64,000 bases of DNA from Bryobacteraceae bacterium (GTDB taxonomy: Bacteria > Acidobacteriota > Terriglobia > Bryobacterales > Bryobacteraceae): positions 1-64,000 of the forward strand of contig JAHCHE010000032.1 of the NCBI GenBank assembly GCA_026129905.1. The letters are read 5' to 3'. The translations under genes were made by a program, and so were the position numbers. The notes below the pieces were generated by a model. It did no database searches. It saw only the letters and a list, made by a program, of their open reading frames with translations, and had not been told where the DNA came from. How positions within the stretch are numbered: position 1 is the stretch's first letter; each line of letters begins with the position of its first letter. Shown piece after piece: positions 1 to 8,379 of this stretch.

Positions 1-2103
1 ACTTGACGGATGATGTTAGCCGGACAGTAGTGGTGTCCGTTAAACGGTAGGCAAAGCCCACACGCGGTCCGAAGTTCGCTTTCTCGAGATCGCGAGCGCC
101 TCGGGAAATACCGTTTTGACAGAGGTAATCGAGCTTCTGTGTTTGCAGATTGAAGACTGCGCCTCGATCGTCCACCACGGTTGACGGGAAATTGAGCGTA
201 TAGCGAACGCCCAGGTTTATGTTCAACCGCCGGGTGGCTCGCCAGTCGTCCTGGAAGAAGAATTCGGCGATGGTCGCTCGCGGTTTGAGCGTCTCCTCTT
301 GAGCGTCGATGGTGAACCGCGTTACCGGACCCGCCAGGAAGGAAGCGAAGCTGTTGCCCGTATTGGCCACCGGCACTCCCCCCCGCCGTCAGACCGGCGG
401 TGAAGATGTTCGTGAATTGGACGTTACCCGTCGGGCTGGGTGGCTGCAAAACGTCGAGGCGCTCAAGCCGGATGTCGGCGCCGGCCTTCAGGCTGTGGCT
501 TCCCGAACGCCACGAGTAGTTATCCACGATCTGCGTCACGGAAGTGGTGGGCGTTGCCGTTGGCGGGCGGTCCCAGTCGCTGGAAACCAACGATATCGTA
601 GGTCGGAAGCACGTCGCGAAATGAGGTCAACGGAATATTCGGGATTTGGGAGGCTTCTGTCGCGGATTGGCCGGTTGCGAGCGAGGAACGGTCGAACCCT
701 CGCCGCGTGAACCCGAAGCGAAGTTGGTTGACGCTGTCCGGCGTGAGATTCCAGGTATGTTCTCCGGCCACGCTGTCGGCGCGAGTCCGCGTATGACCGA
801 AATACGTCGCGCTGAACGTACCGCTGCCGTCTGGAAGCGGCGTGGCGGGAGTGGAATCATCTCGCAAGTAGGAGTACCGGCCGAAGACCCTGTGGCGGGA
901 ACCGAGATAACGATCAAACCGCACATCGAACTGGTCTTGGGCCGTGCTGTCGTTGCCGACGCGGCGGTAATTGTTGACGGTGGCCTCGACGGCGCCGTTA
1001 AGGACGTTTGGAGCGGGATATCGGTCCATGACGGCACGCGCCGGCGGGTCAATCCGCGTTGCCGGAATGGAGTTGCCTGGGAAGGGGTCGCGAACGTATC
1101 CGGATGCGGTCTGCCGGGTGGATCGGGGATCGAAGATGTTTTGCGTGAACACGCCGCGTTTTTGCGCGGTCGTGGGAACGGTGCTGGGGCGTACGACGCC
1201 GGTATTGAGCCGCGTCCCCTGCCAGTCGACGAAGAAGAATGTCTTGTTCCTCTGCACCGGCCCGCCCAGCACAAAACCATATTGGTTCCGGCGGAAGCGG
1301 GGCTTCGCACCGGCGGTCGCGAACAGGTTTCGCGCATTCAACGCTTCGTTGCGGAAGAATTCGAACACCGCGCCATGCAGGCTGTTGGAACCGGACTTCT
1401 GGTTCACCATGATGACGCCGCCGTTGGAACGGCCGTATTCGCCGAGAAACTGTTGGTTTCGACGCGAAACTCCTCGATGGCATCGACGATCGGATAGAAA
1501 GCGACTTGGCCCGGCTCCGGCTGGAGCACGCTGATGCCGTCATAGATATACTCGCTCACCCGCGGGCGGCTTCCGTTGATACGCGGCAGCAGGCTTCCCG
1601 GCGGCAGATTCACCCCGGGCGAGAGCGCGATCAATGGAACGAAGTTCCGTCCGTCCAAGGGGAGCGAGACAACCTTCTTCTGTTCCACCACAAAGCTCGC
1701 CGTGCCGCGGGTTGCCTGCAGAAGCGGCGCGGCGGCGGTCACCTCGATCGATTGCGAGACGTCGCCCACGCGGAGTTCGAACTCCAGGTGGATCCGATCG
1801 CCTACGCGCAACACGATCCCATCGCGCCGCAACGTCGCGAAGCCCTCTTTGCTCACCGTTACGGAATACGTTCCCGGCGGCAATGCGAAGAAGTGGTAGC
1901 TGCCGTTGACGTCCGAAGCCTCGGAAAGCTTGGCGTCTGTTCCCGCGTTCATCAGGTCGACCGTCGCGCCGTGCACCGGCAGATTGCCGGGGTTCCGGAC
2001 AGCGGCGAATAGCTCCGCCTTGGTGGATTGCCCGGATGCGCGCCCAGAGCGGGCATGCAGCCAGCAGGATCAATGCGCCGAGCGTTCGGGCCGAAGCAGG
2101 CAT
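1..2103 (-). pseudogene. TonB-dependent receptor (Oar-like), multiply frameshifted, runs off left edge
   Basis: Outer-membrane receptor family with an N-terminal carboxypeptidase-regulatory domain. The pieces are all present but in changing frames. The signal peptide (MPASARTLGALILLAACPLWA) starts at 2103. The frame is lost at about 2038-2046, after which the regulatory domain (KAELFAAVRNPGNLPVHGATV) continues to about 1440. There one G seems to be missing (SANTAV instead of the expected SAEYGRSNGG). The plug and early barrel (VNQKSGSNSLHGAVFEFFRN) run to about 547, where the frame shifts again. A further shift falls in a run of seven C at about 368-374, after which FFFQDDWRATRRLNINLGVRY and YRLTDTTTVRLTSS read to the edge. 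Every frame is typical receptor sequence, so the ancestor was full length. Four shifts in one gene, with the related receptor at 50444-53848 intact, favour genuine decay. Clustered base-calling errors remain possible. Confidence 0.8.
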
Positions 2104-2220
2104 CGTCGTGTTTGGATAACTCGGACATGACAGGCGTCTGTGGCTACTAGCGCCGTCATCCGGCCCGAAATCGCAGGGACACGCGCGCCGCGATTGGCTT
2201 AGAATCAAAGGAGTACGTGT

Positions 2221-2297
2221 CGGGGCGTAGCGCAGCCTGGTAGCGCACCTGCCTTGGGCGCAGGGGGTCGTTGGTTCAAATCCGACCGCCCCGACCA
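2221..2297 (+). tRNA. tRNA-Pro (anticodon TGG)
   Basis: A 77-nt cloverleaf with acceptor CGGGGCG/CGCCCCG, a D arm GCGC/GCGC, an anticodon stem CCTGC/GCAGG with loop CTTGGGC (anticodon TGG), and a T arm GTTGG-TTCAAAT-CCGAC containing one G-U pair. The 3' CCA is encoded. C at position 1 pairing G72 is the usual proline identity feature. Confidence 0.95.
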
Positions 2298-2624
2298 ATT
2301 GTTACGCCACTTCTGGCGGCTCCGGCGGAGCCGGCGAGGGTGAAATCGTTTCTCAAGAGCAGTGGGCAAGAAAGCCACGCGCGCCGGGCGGGGAGCCATC
2401 GGGGCAATCGATGCTGCCGCGGAACTCAGCGCTCTTGAGAAATTGGCGCCTACCGCCTACCGCCGAGAGCCGAACGTCTTATCCAATCCCTCACGATGCG
2501 CTGCAGGTGAAGCGCGACGGCGCCGCAGCACGCGCGTGAACAGATCGCCATCGGGTTGCGGAGCTAGCCCTCAACAATCGAAGGCTTCGGACTGAAGCCC
2601 GACATTCTTGACGTCCTACTTCCC
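2298..2624. other. Gene-free stretch after tRNA-Pro
   Basis: No convincing gene on either strand. Just after the tRNA there is a GC hairpin (GGCTCC-ggc-GGAGCC, about 2318-2332) that could be a processing or termination structure, but it has no T-run. The rest shows neither protein-like codon structure nor RNA motifs that I recognise. Confidence 0.5.
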
Positions 2625-2685
2625 TTGACGGGGTTCCGGCAGCATGATAGGCTGAGATCCGCAAACGTTTTCGGCAATCGTTTGC
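2625..2685 (+). promoter_or_regulatory. Promoter and LacI-type twin operator upstream of the Gfo/Idh/MocA gene
   Basis: TTGACG (2625-2630), a 17-bp spacer and an extended -10 (TGA-TAGGCT, 2645-2653). Directly downstream, at the expected transcription start, lie AAACGTTT (2663-2670) and AATCGTTT (2676-2683), 13 bp apart start to start. The same arrangement occurs at 6044-6064 and 6149-6169 around the LacI-family gene, so this is probably a site for that repressor. Confidence 0.7.
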
Positions 2686-2754
2686 GCAGGCGCGCCGCGG
2701 ACGCGGAAGCACGGCGCCGCGCGTCGATAAGAAGGAGCAACTGGAGTCTGCACC

Positions 2755-3882
2755 ATGGATCGGAGAGCCTTCCTGAAAACTTCGGCCGCGGGCGCGTTCG
2801 CCGCCGGCGCGGCGGGCCAGACGAAGAAGATCCGCGTTGGCCTGGTCGGCTGCGGCAGCGTTTCGCGTCCGTATCTGGCCAATATGGCTCAGTGTCCCTA
2901 CATTGAGCTGGTCAGCGTGTGCGACATCGTCGCGGAGCGCGCCGAGAACGCCGGAAAGAAGTACAACGTCAAATGGTATCCGCATATCGACAAGCAACTC
3001 GCCGGACCGGAGTTCGAGTTGCTAGTGAATACCACCGGGATGCCCTCGCACTACCCGCTGAACAAACAGGTTCTCGAAGCGGGACGGAATGTCTGGAGCG
3101 AGAAGCCCATGGCGACGGAAGTGCCGAAGGCGGAGGAACTGCTCGAGCTGGCCCACAAGAAAGGGGTGAAGATCTGGGCGGCGCCGACCGTGGTGACCAG
3201 CCCGCAGTTCGCCTTCATGGCGCGTCAGATCAACTCCGGCGGCATCGGCAGGGCGGTGGCGGGCCATGCCTTCTACGGCCACGACGGGCAGTTGTGGTCG
3301 GCGTGGTTCTTTCAGAAGCAGGGCGGAAGTCTCTACGACCTTGGCGTCTACAACGTCACGTCGCTGACGGGACTGTTGGGTCCGGCCAGGGTGGTCACCG
3401 GGATGAACGGCATCGTCGTTCCCGAGCGAACGCTGACAGACGGCACGAAAGTAAAGGTGGAAGCCGCCGACAACGAGATGCTGCTGATGGACCACGGCAA
3501 CGCCGCGTTCTCCCACGTCCAAAGCGGGTTCGTTTACAACGATGGGCATGCGCACGACGGGAAGGGACAGCGCTCGACGATCGACATTATCGGGACGAAA
3601 GGCCACATGCACCTGGTGGGCTACGACTGGGCCCCGCATGGCGTCGACCTGGTGACCGAGGAGAAGCCGGCGCCCGAGCGGCACGTGGTGGACCCGCAGG
3701 GCTACGTCTGGCAGTGGGGCGCGTCCTACATTGCCGAACACCTGGCGACGGGCAAGCCTTCATTGATCACCGCCGAGCACGCGCTGCACGTGCTCGAGGT
3801 GATGAACGCCTGCAAGGAGTCGCAGCGAACCGGACGGCACATCCCCATCAAGTCGACCTTCAAGTGGCCGGTGGTCGCCTGA
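2755..3882 (+). CDS. Gfo/Idh/MocA family oxidoreductase, Tat-type leader
   Basis: NAD(P)-dependent sugar or polyol oxidoreductase family, 375 aa. The leader MDRRAFLKTSAAGAFAAGAA resembles a Tat signal (R-R-A-F-L-K). It is followed by the Rossmann motif VGLVGCGSVS at about 27-36 and the family lysine in EKPMA at about 117. The C-terminal half is the alpha/beta substrate domain. ATG at 2755 has purine-rich AAGGAG and GGAG upstream. The gene is preceded by a LacI-type twin operator and followed 16 bp later by two EamA-type transporter halves, so it probably works in uptake and oxidation of a specific sugar or sugar acid. The substrate cannot be read from sequence. Confidence 0.85.
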   Translation: MDRRAFLKTSAAGAFAAGAAGQTKKIRVGLVGCGSVSRPYLANMAQCPYIELVSVCDIVAERAENAGKKYNVKWYPHIDKQLAGPEFELLVNTTGMPSHYPLNKQVLEAGRNVWSEKPMATEVPKAEELLELAHKKGVKIWAAPTVVTSPQFAFMARQINSGGIGRAVAGHAFYGHDGQLWSAWFFQKQGGSLYDLGVYNVTSLTGLLGPARVVTGMNGIVVPERTLTDGTKVKVEAADNEMLLMDHGNAAFSHVQSGFVYNDGHAHDGKGQRSTIDIIGTKGHMHLVGYDWAPHGVDLVTEEKPAPERHVVDPQGYVWQWGASYIAEHLATGKPSLITAEHALHVLEVMNACKESQRTGRHIPIKSTFKWPVVA

Positions 3883-3898
3883 TCGCTTCGAACCCGGC

Positions 3899-4327
3899 AT
3901 GAGGGTGGAGGGCCGTCTTCCGCGCTGGCTGGCGTACTGCCTGGCGTGCCTGTTTCTGTGGGGCGTGTGGGGCGTACTGGCGAAGGTAGCGTCCGGCAGG
4001 ATGTCGCCCAAGGACGAGCAGATTCTCTTCACGGCGGGCTCGCTCCCGGTGGCCGCCGCGGCGCTCTGGCGATTGAAGGGCGCGCTGGAGACGCACCGCA
4101 TCGGCGCGTTATGCGGCGTGCTGAACGGCGTTTTCGCGGGCCTCGGGCTCATCGCTTATTACGTGGCCATGGAACGCGGGCCGGCGTCGGTGGTGGCGCC
4201 GGTGACGGCGTTGTTCCCGCTGCTGACCGTGTTGCTCGCCGCTACCTTCCTGCGCGAGCGAGTCAACCGTTTTCAGGCAGCCGGCATCGCCGCGGCGCTG
4301 GTCTCCATTTTCCTGCTGGCGAGCTGA
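3899..4327 (+). CDS. EamA/DMT-superfamily transporter, half-size subunit
   Basis: A 142-aa integral membrane protein with about five hydrophobic segments. The sequence AYCLACLFLWGVWGVLAKVA and the C-terminal pattern FLRERVNRFQAAGIAAALVS match the end of an EamA repeat. A usual EamA permease has two such repeats in one 280-310 aa chain. Here the second repeat appears as a separate gene six bases downstream, so the two products may form a heterodimer. Located between a sugar oxidoreductase and a LacI-type regulator, the pair is a reasonable candidate for transport of the same substrate. Substrate unknown. Confidence 0.75.
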   Translation: MRVEGRLPRWLAYCLACLFLWGVWGVLAKVASGRMSPKDEQILFTAGSLPVAAAALWRLKGALETHRIGALCGVLNGVFAGLGLIAYYVAMERGPASVVAPVTALFPLLTVLLAATFLRERVNRFQAAGIAAALVSIFLLAS

Positions 4328-4333
4328 GACCCG

Positions 4334-4801
4334 ATGGCCGAGTGGCTGCCTTATTCACTGATTGCCGTGGCGCTGTGGGGAGCGGTGGGTCTGCTTCAAA
4401 AGCTCGGCGCCAGCCGCGTGTCGGCGCACTCGCTGTTTGTGTGGCTGACGATCGGGTTCGCGCTCCAGGTTCCGTTCCTTGCGCCGGGCAGCCGCCTGGC
4501 CTCGATGGCGGCGTCCGAGGTGGGCTTCGGGCTGCTGGTCGGTCTGACCAATGCGCTCGGCTCATGGTTCCTGTTCGCGGCGCTGGAGAGGGGCGCGCAG
4601 GCCAGTATCGCCATTCCGCTGACGGCGCTGTACCCGCTGGTAACGGCTCTGCTCGCCGTCCTCCTGCTTGGCGAGCGGCTGAGCGGGAGGCAATGGGTCG
4701 GCCTGGTTCTGGCGGTGATCGCCGGGCTGTTGTTGTCGTACGAAGCGCCGCAGCAACCGGATCGAAGCGCCGCCGGCAGCGCGAGCGAGACGGCTGGATG
4801 A
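4334..4801 (+). CDS. EamA/DMT-superfamily transporter, second half-size subunit
   Basis: A 155-aa membrane protein with about five hydrophobic segments. It shares the EamA repeat logic of its neighbour: LIAVALWGAVGLLQKLGA at the start and LLGERLSGRQWVGLVLAVIA near the end. It starts six bases after the preceding half. The hydrophilic tail (EAPQQPDRSAAGS) is not conserved. Heterodimer formation with the first half is an inference from the tandem arrangement. Confidence 0.75.
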   Translation: MAEWLPYSLIAVALWGAVGLLQKLGASRVSAHSLFVWLTIGFALQVPFLAPGSRLASMAASEVGFGLLVGLTNALGSWFLFAALERGAQASIAIPLTALYPLVTALLAVLLLGERLSGRQWVGLVLAVIAGLLLSYEAPQQPDRSAAGSASETAG

Positions 4802-4971
4802 ATGGACCTGGCCATCCGGGAGAAGCGATGTTAGCTTACCGCCGCTGGGCGAACGAGGCTTCGTCGGGGGTCACGGGGGAGGATTCGCCGGGCTCCGGGC
4901 CGCGCCACTGGGCGGCGCTCCACGCCAGCGACCGGGCTGTCGCAGGATATCGCGCCGGATGCCTTGCGCGC

Positions 4972-6021
4972 TCATGGCGCGGCCGCGCTTCCCCCGGCAG
5001 CGAACGCAACCGGCGACAGGCGGGACGCGCGGGGGCCGGTGGAGCGTCGCACGATGAGGCGCGTCTCGAGAACGCTTTCGCGGCCGGGACGCCGCTTGGA
5101 TCGAATCATTGTGCGCAGGGCCTCGACGGCCATCCGTCCGAGGGCGTCGCGCGGCACGCGGATCGTGGTGAGCGGCGGCTGGGCGTAGCGCGCGAAAGCG
5201 ACGTCGTCGGCGCCGACGATGGAGATGTCTTCGGGGACGCTCAATCCCATCTCGCGGGCCGCGCGAACCGCGCCCAGCGCCGCCATGTCGTGCCCGCACA
5301 TCACCGCCGTGCAGTCCGGGGCTTGTTCGAGCAGCCGGCGCAAACCCGCTTCGCCGCCGTCCATGGTGTTGTCGCCTTCCACGATGTGGGGCAGAGGCAG
5401 GCCGCAGGCGGCGATCGCTTCCACAAGTACGTTCTGAAACGTGACGGCGGAAACGCGTTGCAGCGGACCGGTGATGAACCCGATGCGGCGGTGTCCGCCG
5501 TCGAGCAGGTGACGGGCCGCCTCCGCCGCTCCGGTGGAGTAATCCACCCGGATGTTTCCGCGGCCGCGGCCGGTCGGCCCCGCGTCCAGCCGCACCACCG
5601 GCACGTCGGCGCCCACCAGTTCGTCGACCAGCGCCGGGTCAAGCTGGGAGGTCATCACGGCGACGCCCTGCACCCGGTTTTCGATCATGCGGCGGACCGC
5701 GTGTTGGGCGCGCTCGGCGCTGTAATTGGTGGTGCAGATCAGGGTGTCGAGGCCGCGCTCCACCGCCGCGGTCTCAAAGTTCCGGATCAGCTCGGGGAAG
5801 AACGGGTTTTCGATGTCGGAAATGATCAAGCCGACGGCGTCGCTGCTGCCGCGGGCCAGGCGGCGGCCGAAAGCGTTCTTGTAGTAGTTCAGCTCGCGGA
5901 CGATCCGCAGCACCCGGTCGCGAGTGACCGGCGCCACGGGCCGCGTATCGTTCAGGACGTGCGAGACAGTGCTGATGGAGACGCCGGCCCGCCGCGCGAC
6001 TTCCTTCATCTGTACAGGCAT
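4972..6021 (-). CDS. LacI-family transcriptional repressor
   Basis: A 349-aa regulator. The N-terminal helix-turn-helix and hinge (MKEVARRAGVSISTVSHVLN) is followed by a periplasmic-binding-protein-like sensor domain with typical signatures (VGLIISDIENPFF, GADDVAFARYAQPPLTTIRV, R-x-S-T-G near the end). ATG at 6021 is preferred because GGGGAGG lies about 12 nt upstream; a second ATG at 6009 is further from it. The gene is divergent from the ROK gene. Its own promoter (TTGACG-17-TATAAG) carries a twin AAACGTTT operator, which implies autoregulation. The likely regulon includes the ROK operon and the oxidoreductase at 2755. The effector is unknown, probably a sugar or sugar phosphate. Confidence 0.9.
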   Translation of the reverse strand: MPVQMKEVARRAGVSISTVSHVLNDTRPVAPVTRDRVLRIVRELNYYKNAFGRRLARGSSDAVGLIISDIENPFFPELIRNFETAAVERGLDTLICTTNYSAERAQHAVRRMIENRVQGVAVMTSQLDPALVDELVGADVPVVRLDAGPTGRGRGNIRVDYSTGAAEAARHLLDGGHRRIGFITGPLQRVSAVTFQNVLVEAIAACGLPLPHIVEGDNTMDGGEAGLRRLLEQAPDCTAVMCGHDMAALGAVRAAREMGLSVPEDISIVGADDVAFARYAQPPLTTIRVPRDALGRMAVEALRTMIRSKRRPGRESVLETRLIVRRSTGPRASRLSPVAFAAGGSAAAP

Positions 6022-6042
6022 CTCACGCGGAAACCTCCCCTT

Positions 6043-6096
6043 GAAACGTTTGCCGCAAACGTTTTCCCTTATACCATTCGCGGCGCTTTGCGTCAA
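6043..6096 (-). promoter_or_regulatory. Promoter and twin operator of the LacI-family gene
   Basis: On the minus strand: TTGACG (6091-6096), a 17-bp spacer, TATAAG (6068-6073), then two AAACGTTT palindromes at 6057-6064 and 6044-6051. The boxes are 13 bp apart and cover the expected start of transcription, a classical arrangement for repression by steric block. Confidence 0.75.
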
Positions 6097-6113
6097 GGGT
6101 CTTGCGCGCCGGT

Positions 6114-6171
6114 TTGACACCGCCACGGAACCTGTGGGATATCTTGGAAAACGTTTGCGACAAACGTTTGC
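6114..6171 (+). promoter_or_regulatory. Promoter and twin operator of the ROK-homocysteine methyltransferase operon
   Basis: TTGACA at 6114-6119 and a weak -10 (GATATC, around 6138-6143), followed by AAACGTTT at 6149-6156 and 6162-6169, again 13 bp apart and just upstream of the ATG at 6187. The -10 is poor, so the promoter part is less certain than the operator. Confidence 0.65.
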
Positions 6172-6186
6172 TTCCTTCAAGCCGCC

Positions 6187-7104
6187 ATGCGGGTGATCGG
6201 TCTGGATATCGGTGGAACCAAGATCGCGGGCGGCATTGTTTCGTTGGCCGATGGCGGCCTGCTCCTCCGGCGCGTTATCCCAACGAATGCGCACCGGGCC
6301 GGCGAAGAGATCCTCGACGAGGTCGTCTCGCTAGCCCGGGCGCTCCGCGACGAGGCGGCGTCCCGGGGAATGGACATCCGGGGCATCGGCGCGGGGGTTG
6401 CCGAGCTTGTAGACGAAGCGGGCAACGTCACCAGCGGCCACACGATCCGGTGGCGCGGTCTGCCGGTGCGGGAGCGGCTGAGAGAAGTGGCGCCGGCGGT
6501 GGTCGAATCGGACGTGCGCGCGGCCGCGCTCGCGGAAGCCCGGTTGGGCGCCGGCCGGCCGTTCCGCATTTTCGTTTACGTCACCGTGGGAAGCGGGATC
6601 AGCAGTTGCCTGGTGCAGGATGGGAAGCCGTACGCGGGCGCGCGAGGCGGAGCGCTGGTAGTGGCCAGCGCGCCCGTTACCGTGGTCTGCTCCGAATGCG
6701 GCGCGGAACTGCATCCGGTGCTGGAGGAGATCGCCTCCGGGCCCGCGCTGCTGCGGCGCTATCGCGAGCGGGGCGGAGAGGCCGTGTCCACCCAGCAGGT
6801 TCTCGCCGCCGCGGCGGCCGGGGACCGGGCCGCGTTCGAGGTTGTCGCCAGGGGAGCGGAGGCGCTGGGCGCCGGCGCCGGGTGGCTTGTCAACACGCTG
6901 GACCCGGAAGCGGTGATTGTCGGCGGCGGGTTGGGACTGGCCGGCGGCCTATTTTGGGAGAAATTCGAAGAATCCACGCGCCGTCACATCTGGGCGGACG
7001 GGGCGCGCGATCTGCCGGTCCGGACGGGCGCGCTCGGCGTCGACGCCGGCCTGATCGGCGCGGCGTGCGCGTGGGAAACGCGCGGGAGGTCGATGAATGC
7101 GTGA
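6187..7104 (+). CDS. ROK-family protein (sugar kinase-like), degenerate zinc motif
   Basis: A 305-aa actin-fold protein. The phosphate-binding motif GLDIGGTKIAG is at 4-14. The segment ESDVRAAALAEARLG matches the catalytic-Asp region (usually N-D-x-x-x-A-A-L-G-E). A second glycine-rich motif VIVGGGLGLAG lies near 240. The ROK zinc signature (usually E-x-G-H then C-x-C-G-x-x-G-C) is weak: GGALVVASAPV lacks the histidine, and CSECGAELHP keeps only part of the cysteines. Kinase activity is therefore plausible but not certain. The gene is under a LacI-type operator and overlaps the next gene by eight bases. Confidence 0.75.
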   Translation: MRVIGLDIGGTKIAGGIVSLADGGLLLRRVIPTNAHRAGEEILDEVVSLARALRDEAASRGMDIRGIGAGVAELVDEAGNVTSGHTIRWRGLPVRERLREVAPAVVESDVRAAALAEARLGAGRPFRIFVYVTVGSGISSCLVQDGKPYAGARGGALVVASAPVTVVCSECGAELHPVLEEIASGPALLRRYRERGGEAVSTQQVLAAAAAGDRAAFEVVARGAEALGAGAGWLVNTLDPEAVIVGGGLGLAGGLFWEKFEESTRRHIWADGARDLPVRTGALGVDAGLIGAACAWETRGRSMNA

Positions 7105-8038
7105 CATTTTGAGACTGATGCGGCGGGACGGCGTCGTGCTCGGCGACGGCGGCTATCTCATCGAGCTGGAGCGGCGCGGGTACGTGGATTCCGGATCGGG
7201 CCGCGAGAAGGTCGGCACCGGCCGGGGCAGCGGCCAGTTCACGCCCGAGGCGGCGATCGAGAATCCCGATGCGCTGCGCGAATTGCATCGCGAGTTCCTC
7301 GACGCCGGCTCGCAGGTCTTGCAGGCGCTGACGTTCTTCGGGACGCGCGAGAAGCTCACGCGAGCCGGCTTCGGCGAACAGACCGAGGCCATTAACAACG
7401 CGGCGGTGCGCATCGCGCGGGAGGTGGCGGGCGACCGCGCGCTGGTGGCGGGCTCGGTTTCCCGAACCCAGTTGTTCGAGAGAGAAGGTCCCTCAGCGGC
7501 GGGCCATGTCCGCGACCTCCTGGCGGAGCAGGTTCGGCTGCTGGCGGACGCCGGGGTCGACTTCCTGATCCTGGAGACTTTCTTCCACCTGGAGGAAATG
7601 CGCATCGCGCTCGAGTGTGCCCGGCCGAGCGGTCTGCCGATCGTCGCCACGATGAGCTTTCGCCCGCGGCTGGACGAATCGACCGACGGGCACTCGCCGG
7701 CCGAATGCGCCCGCGTCATCGCTGGAGAGGGCGCGGCCGCCGTGGGCGCCAACTGCGAGCAGGAGCCCCGGCGAATGCTCTCCATCCTGCGGGCAATGCG
7801 AGCTGCCACGGACGCTCCGCTCGCCGCGCAGCCGGCCGCTTTCCGCACCACCGACGAAACGCCCTGCTTCACCCGCATGCCTGCCTTCCCGGACGAACTG
7901 GAGACTATGCAGATCGCGCGCGGCGAGTTCGAGGAGTTCGGGCGGATCGCGCGGGTCGAAGGCATCGGCTTCGCCGGCGGCTGCTGCGGCGCCAACGCGG
8001 CCTACATCCGCGCCCTGGCCTCGGGCCTGCGGGTGTGA
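7097..8038 (+). CDS. Homocysteine S-methyltransferase family protein
   Basis: A 313-aa TIM-barrel protein of the family that moves methyl groups from S-methylmethionine or betaine to homocysteine. N-terminal GDGGYLIELERRGY and the three zinc cysteines are present: C220 in GANCEQEP, and C296-C297 in GFAGGCCGAN. It overlaps the ROK stop by eight bases, so the two are probably translationally coupled and share LacI-type control. Finding this enzyme behind a sugar-type regulator is unexpected. Some members are uncharacterised, and the true methyl donor and acceptor here are open. Confidence 0.8.
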   Translation: MRDILRLMRRDGVVLGDGGYLIELERRGYVDSGSGREKVGTGRGSGQFTPEAAIENPDALRELHREFLDAGSQVLQALTFFGTREKLTRAGFGEQTEAINNAAVRIAREVAGDRALVAGSVSRTQLFEREGPSAAGHVRDLLAEQVRLLADAGVDFLILETFFHLEEMRIALECARPSGLPIVATMSFRPRLDESTDGHSPAECARVIAGEGAAAVGANCEQEPRRMLSILRAMRAATDAPLAAQPAAFRTTDETPCFTRMPAFPDELETMQIARGEFEEFGRIARVEGIGFAGGCCGANAAYIRALASGLRV

Positions 8039-8076
8039 TCTCATACTAAACAGGGGAGCGGCGCCAATGCGCGCCA

Positions 8077-8379
8077 ATGCCGGCGGCCTTGACAATCCCA
8101 AAGGAATTTCTTAAAGAGTTCTGCGAACGAAACCACATACGCAAGCTTTCATTGTTTGGCTCTGTGCTGACGCCGCGTTTCCGGCCGGACAGCGACCTGG
8201 ACATCCTGGTGGAGTTCGACGCCGGCCACGTGCCCGGCTTGTTAACTTTGGCCGGGATGGAACTCGAGTTGTCGGAAAAGCTGGGCCGAACGGTGGATCT
8301 GCGCACGCCGGAAGACCTCAGCAGGTATTTCCGCGCCGAGGTTGTCTCTTCGGCTGTCCCGCAATATGAACGCCGCTGA
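8077..8379 (+). CDS. MNT-type nucleotidyltransferase antitoxin
   Basis: A 100-aa minimal nucleotidyltransferase. The family active site G-S-x(n)-D-x-D appears as SLFGSVLTPRFRPDSDLDIL (about 25-44). In characterised MntA-HepT pairs this enzyme AMPylates the HEPN toxin partner to silence it. The downstream HepT gene starts 14 bases inside this one (ATG 8366), the standard arrangement. SD-like GGGGAG precedes the ATG. Confidence 0.85.
   Translation: MPAALTIPKEFLKEFCERNHIRKLSLFGSVLTPRFRPDSDLDILVEFDAGHVPGLLTLAGMELELSEKLGRTVDLRTPEDLSRYFRAEVVSSAVPQYERR

Noticed and set aside
1540-2298. Minus-strand frame starting within tRNA-Pro (VGAVGFEPTTPCAQGRC-like beginning)
   Set aside because: This is the well-known spurious protein read antisense through a tRNA gene, here joined to the receptor pseudogene's signal peptide.
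3946-6117. A long open frame on the plus strand opposite the LacI-family gene
   Set aside because: Its translation is low-complexity Arg/Gly/Ala sequence with no domain, and the opposite strand encodes a clear LacI repressor. It is a GC-rich shadow.
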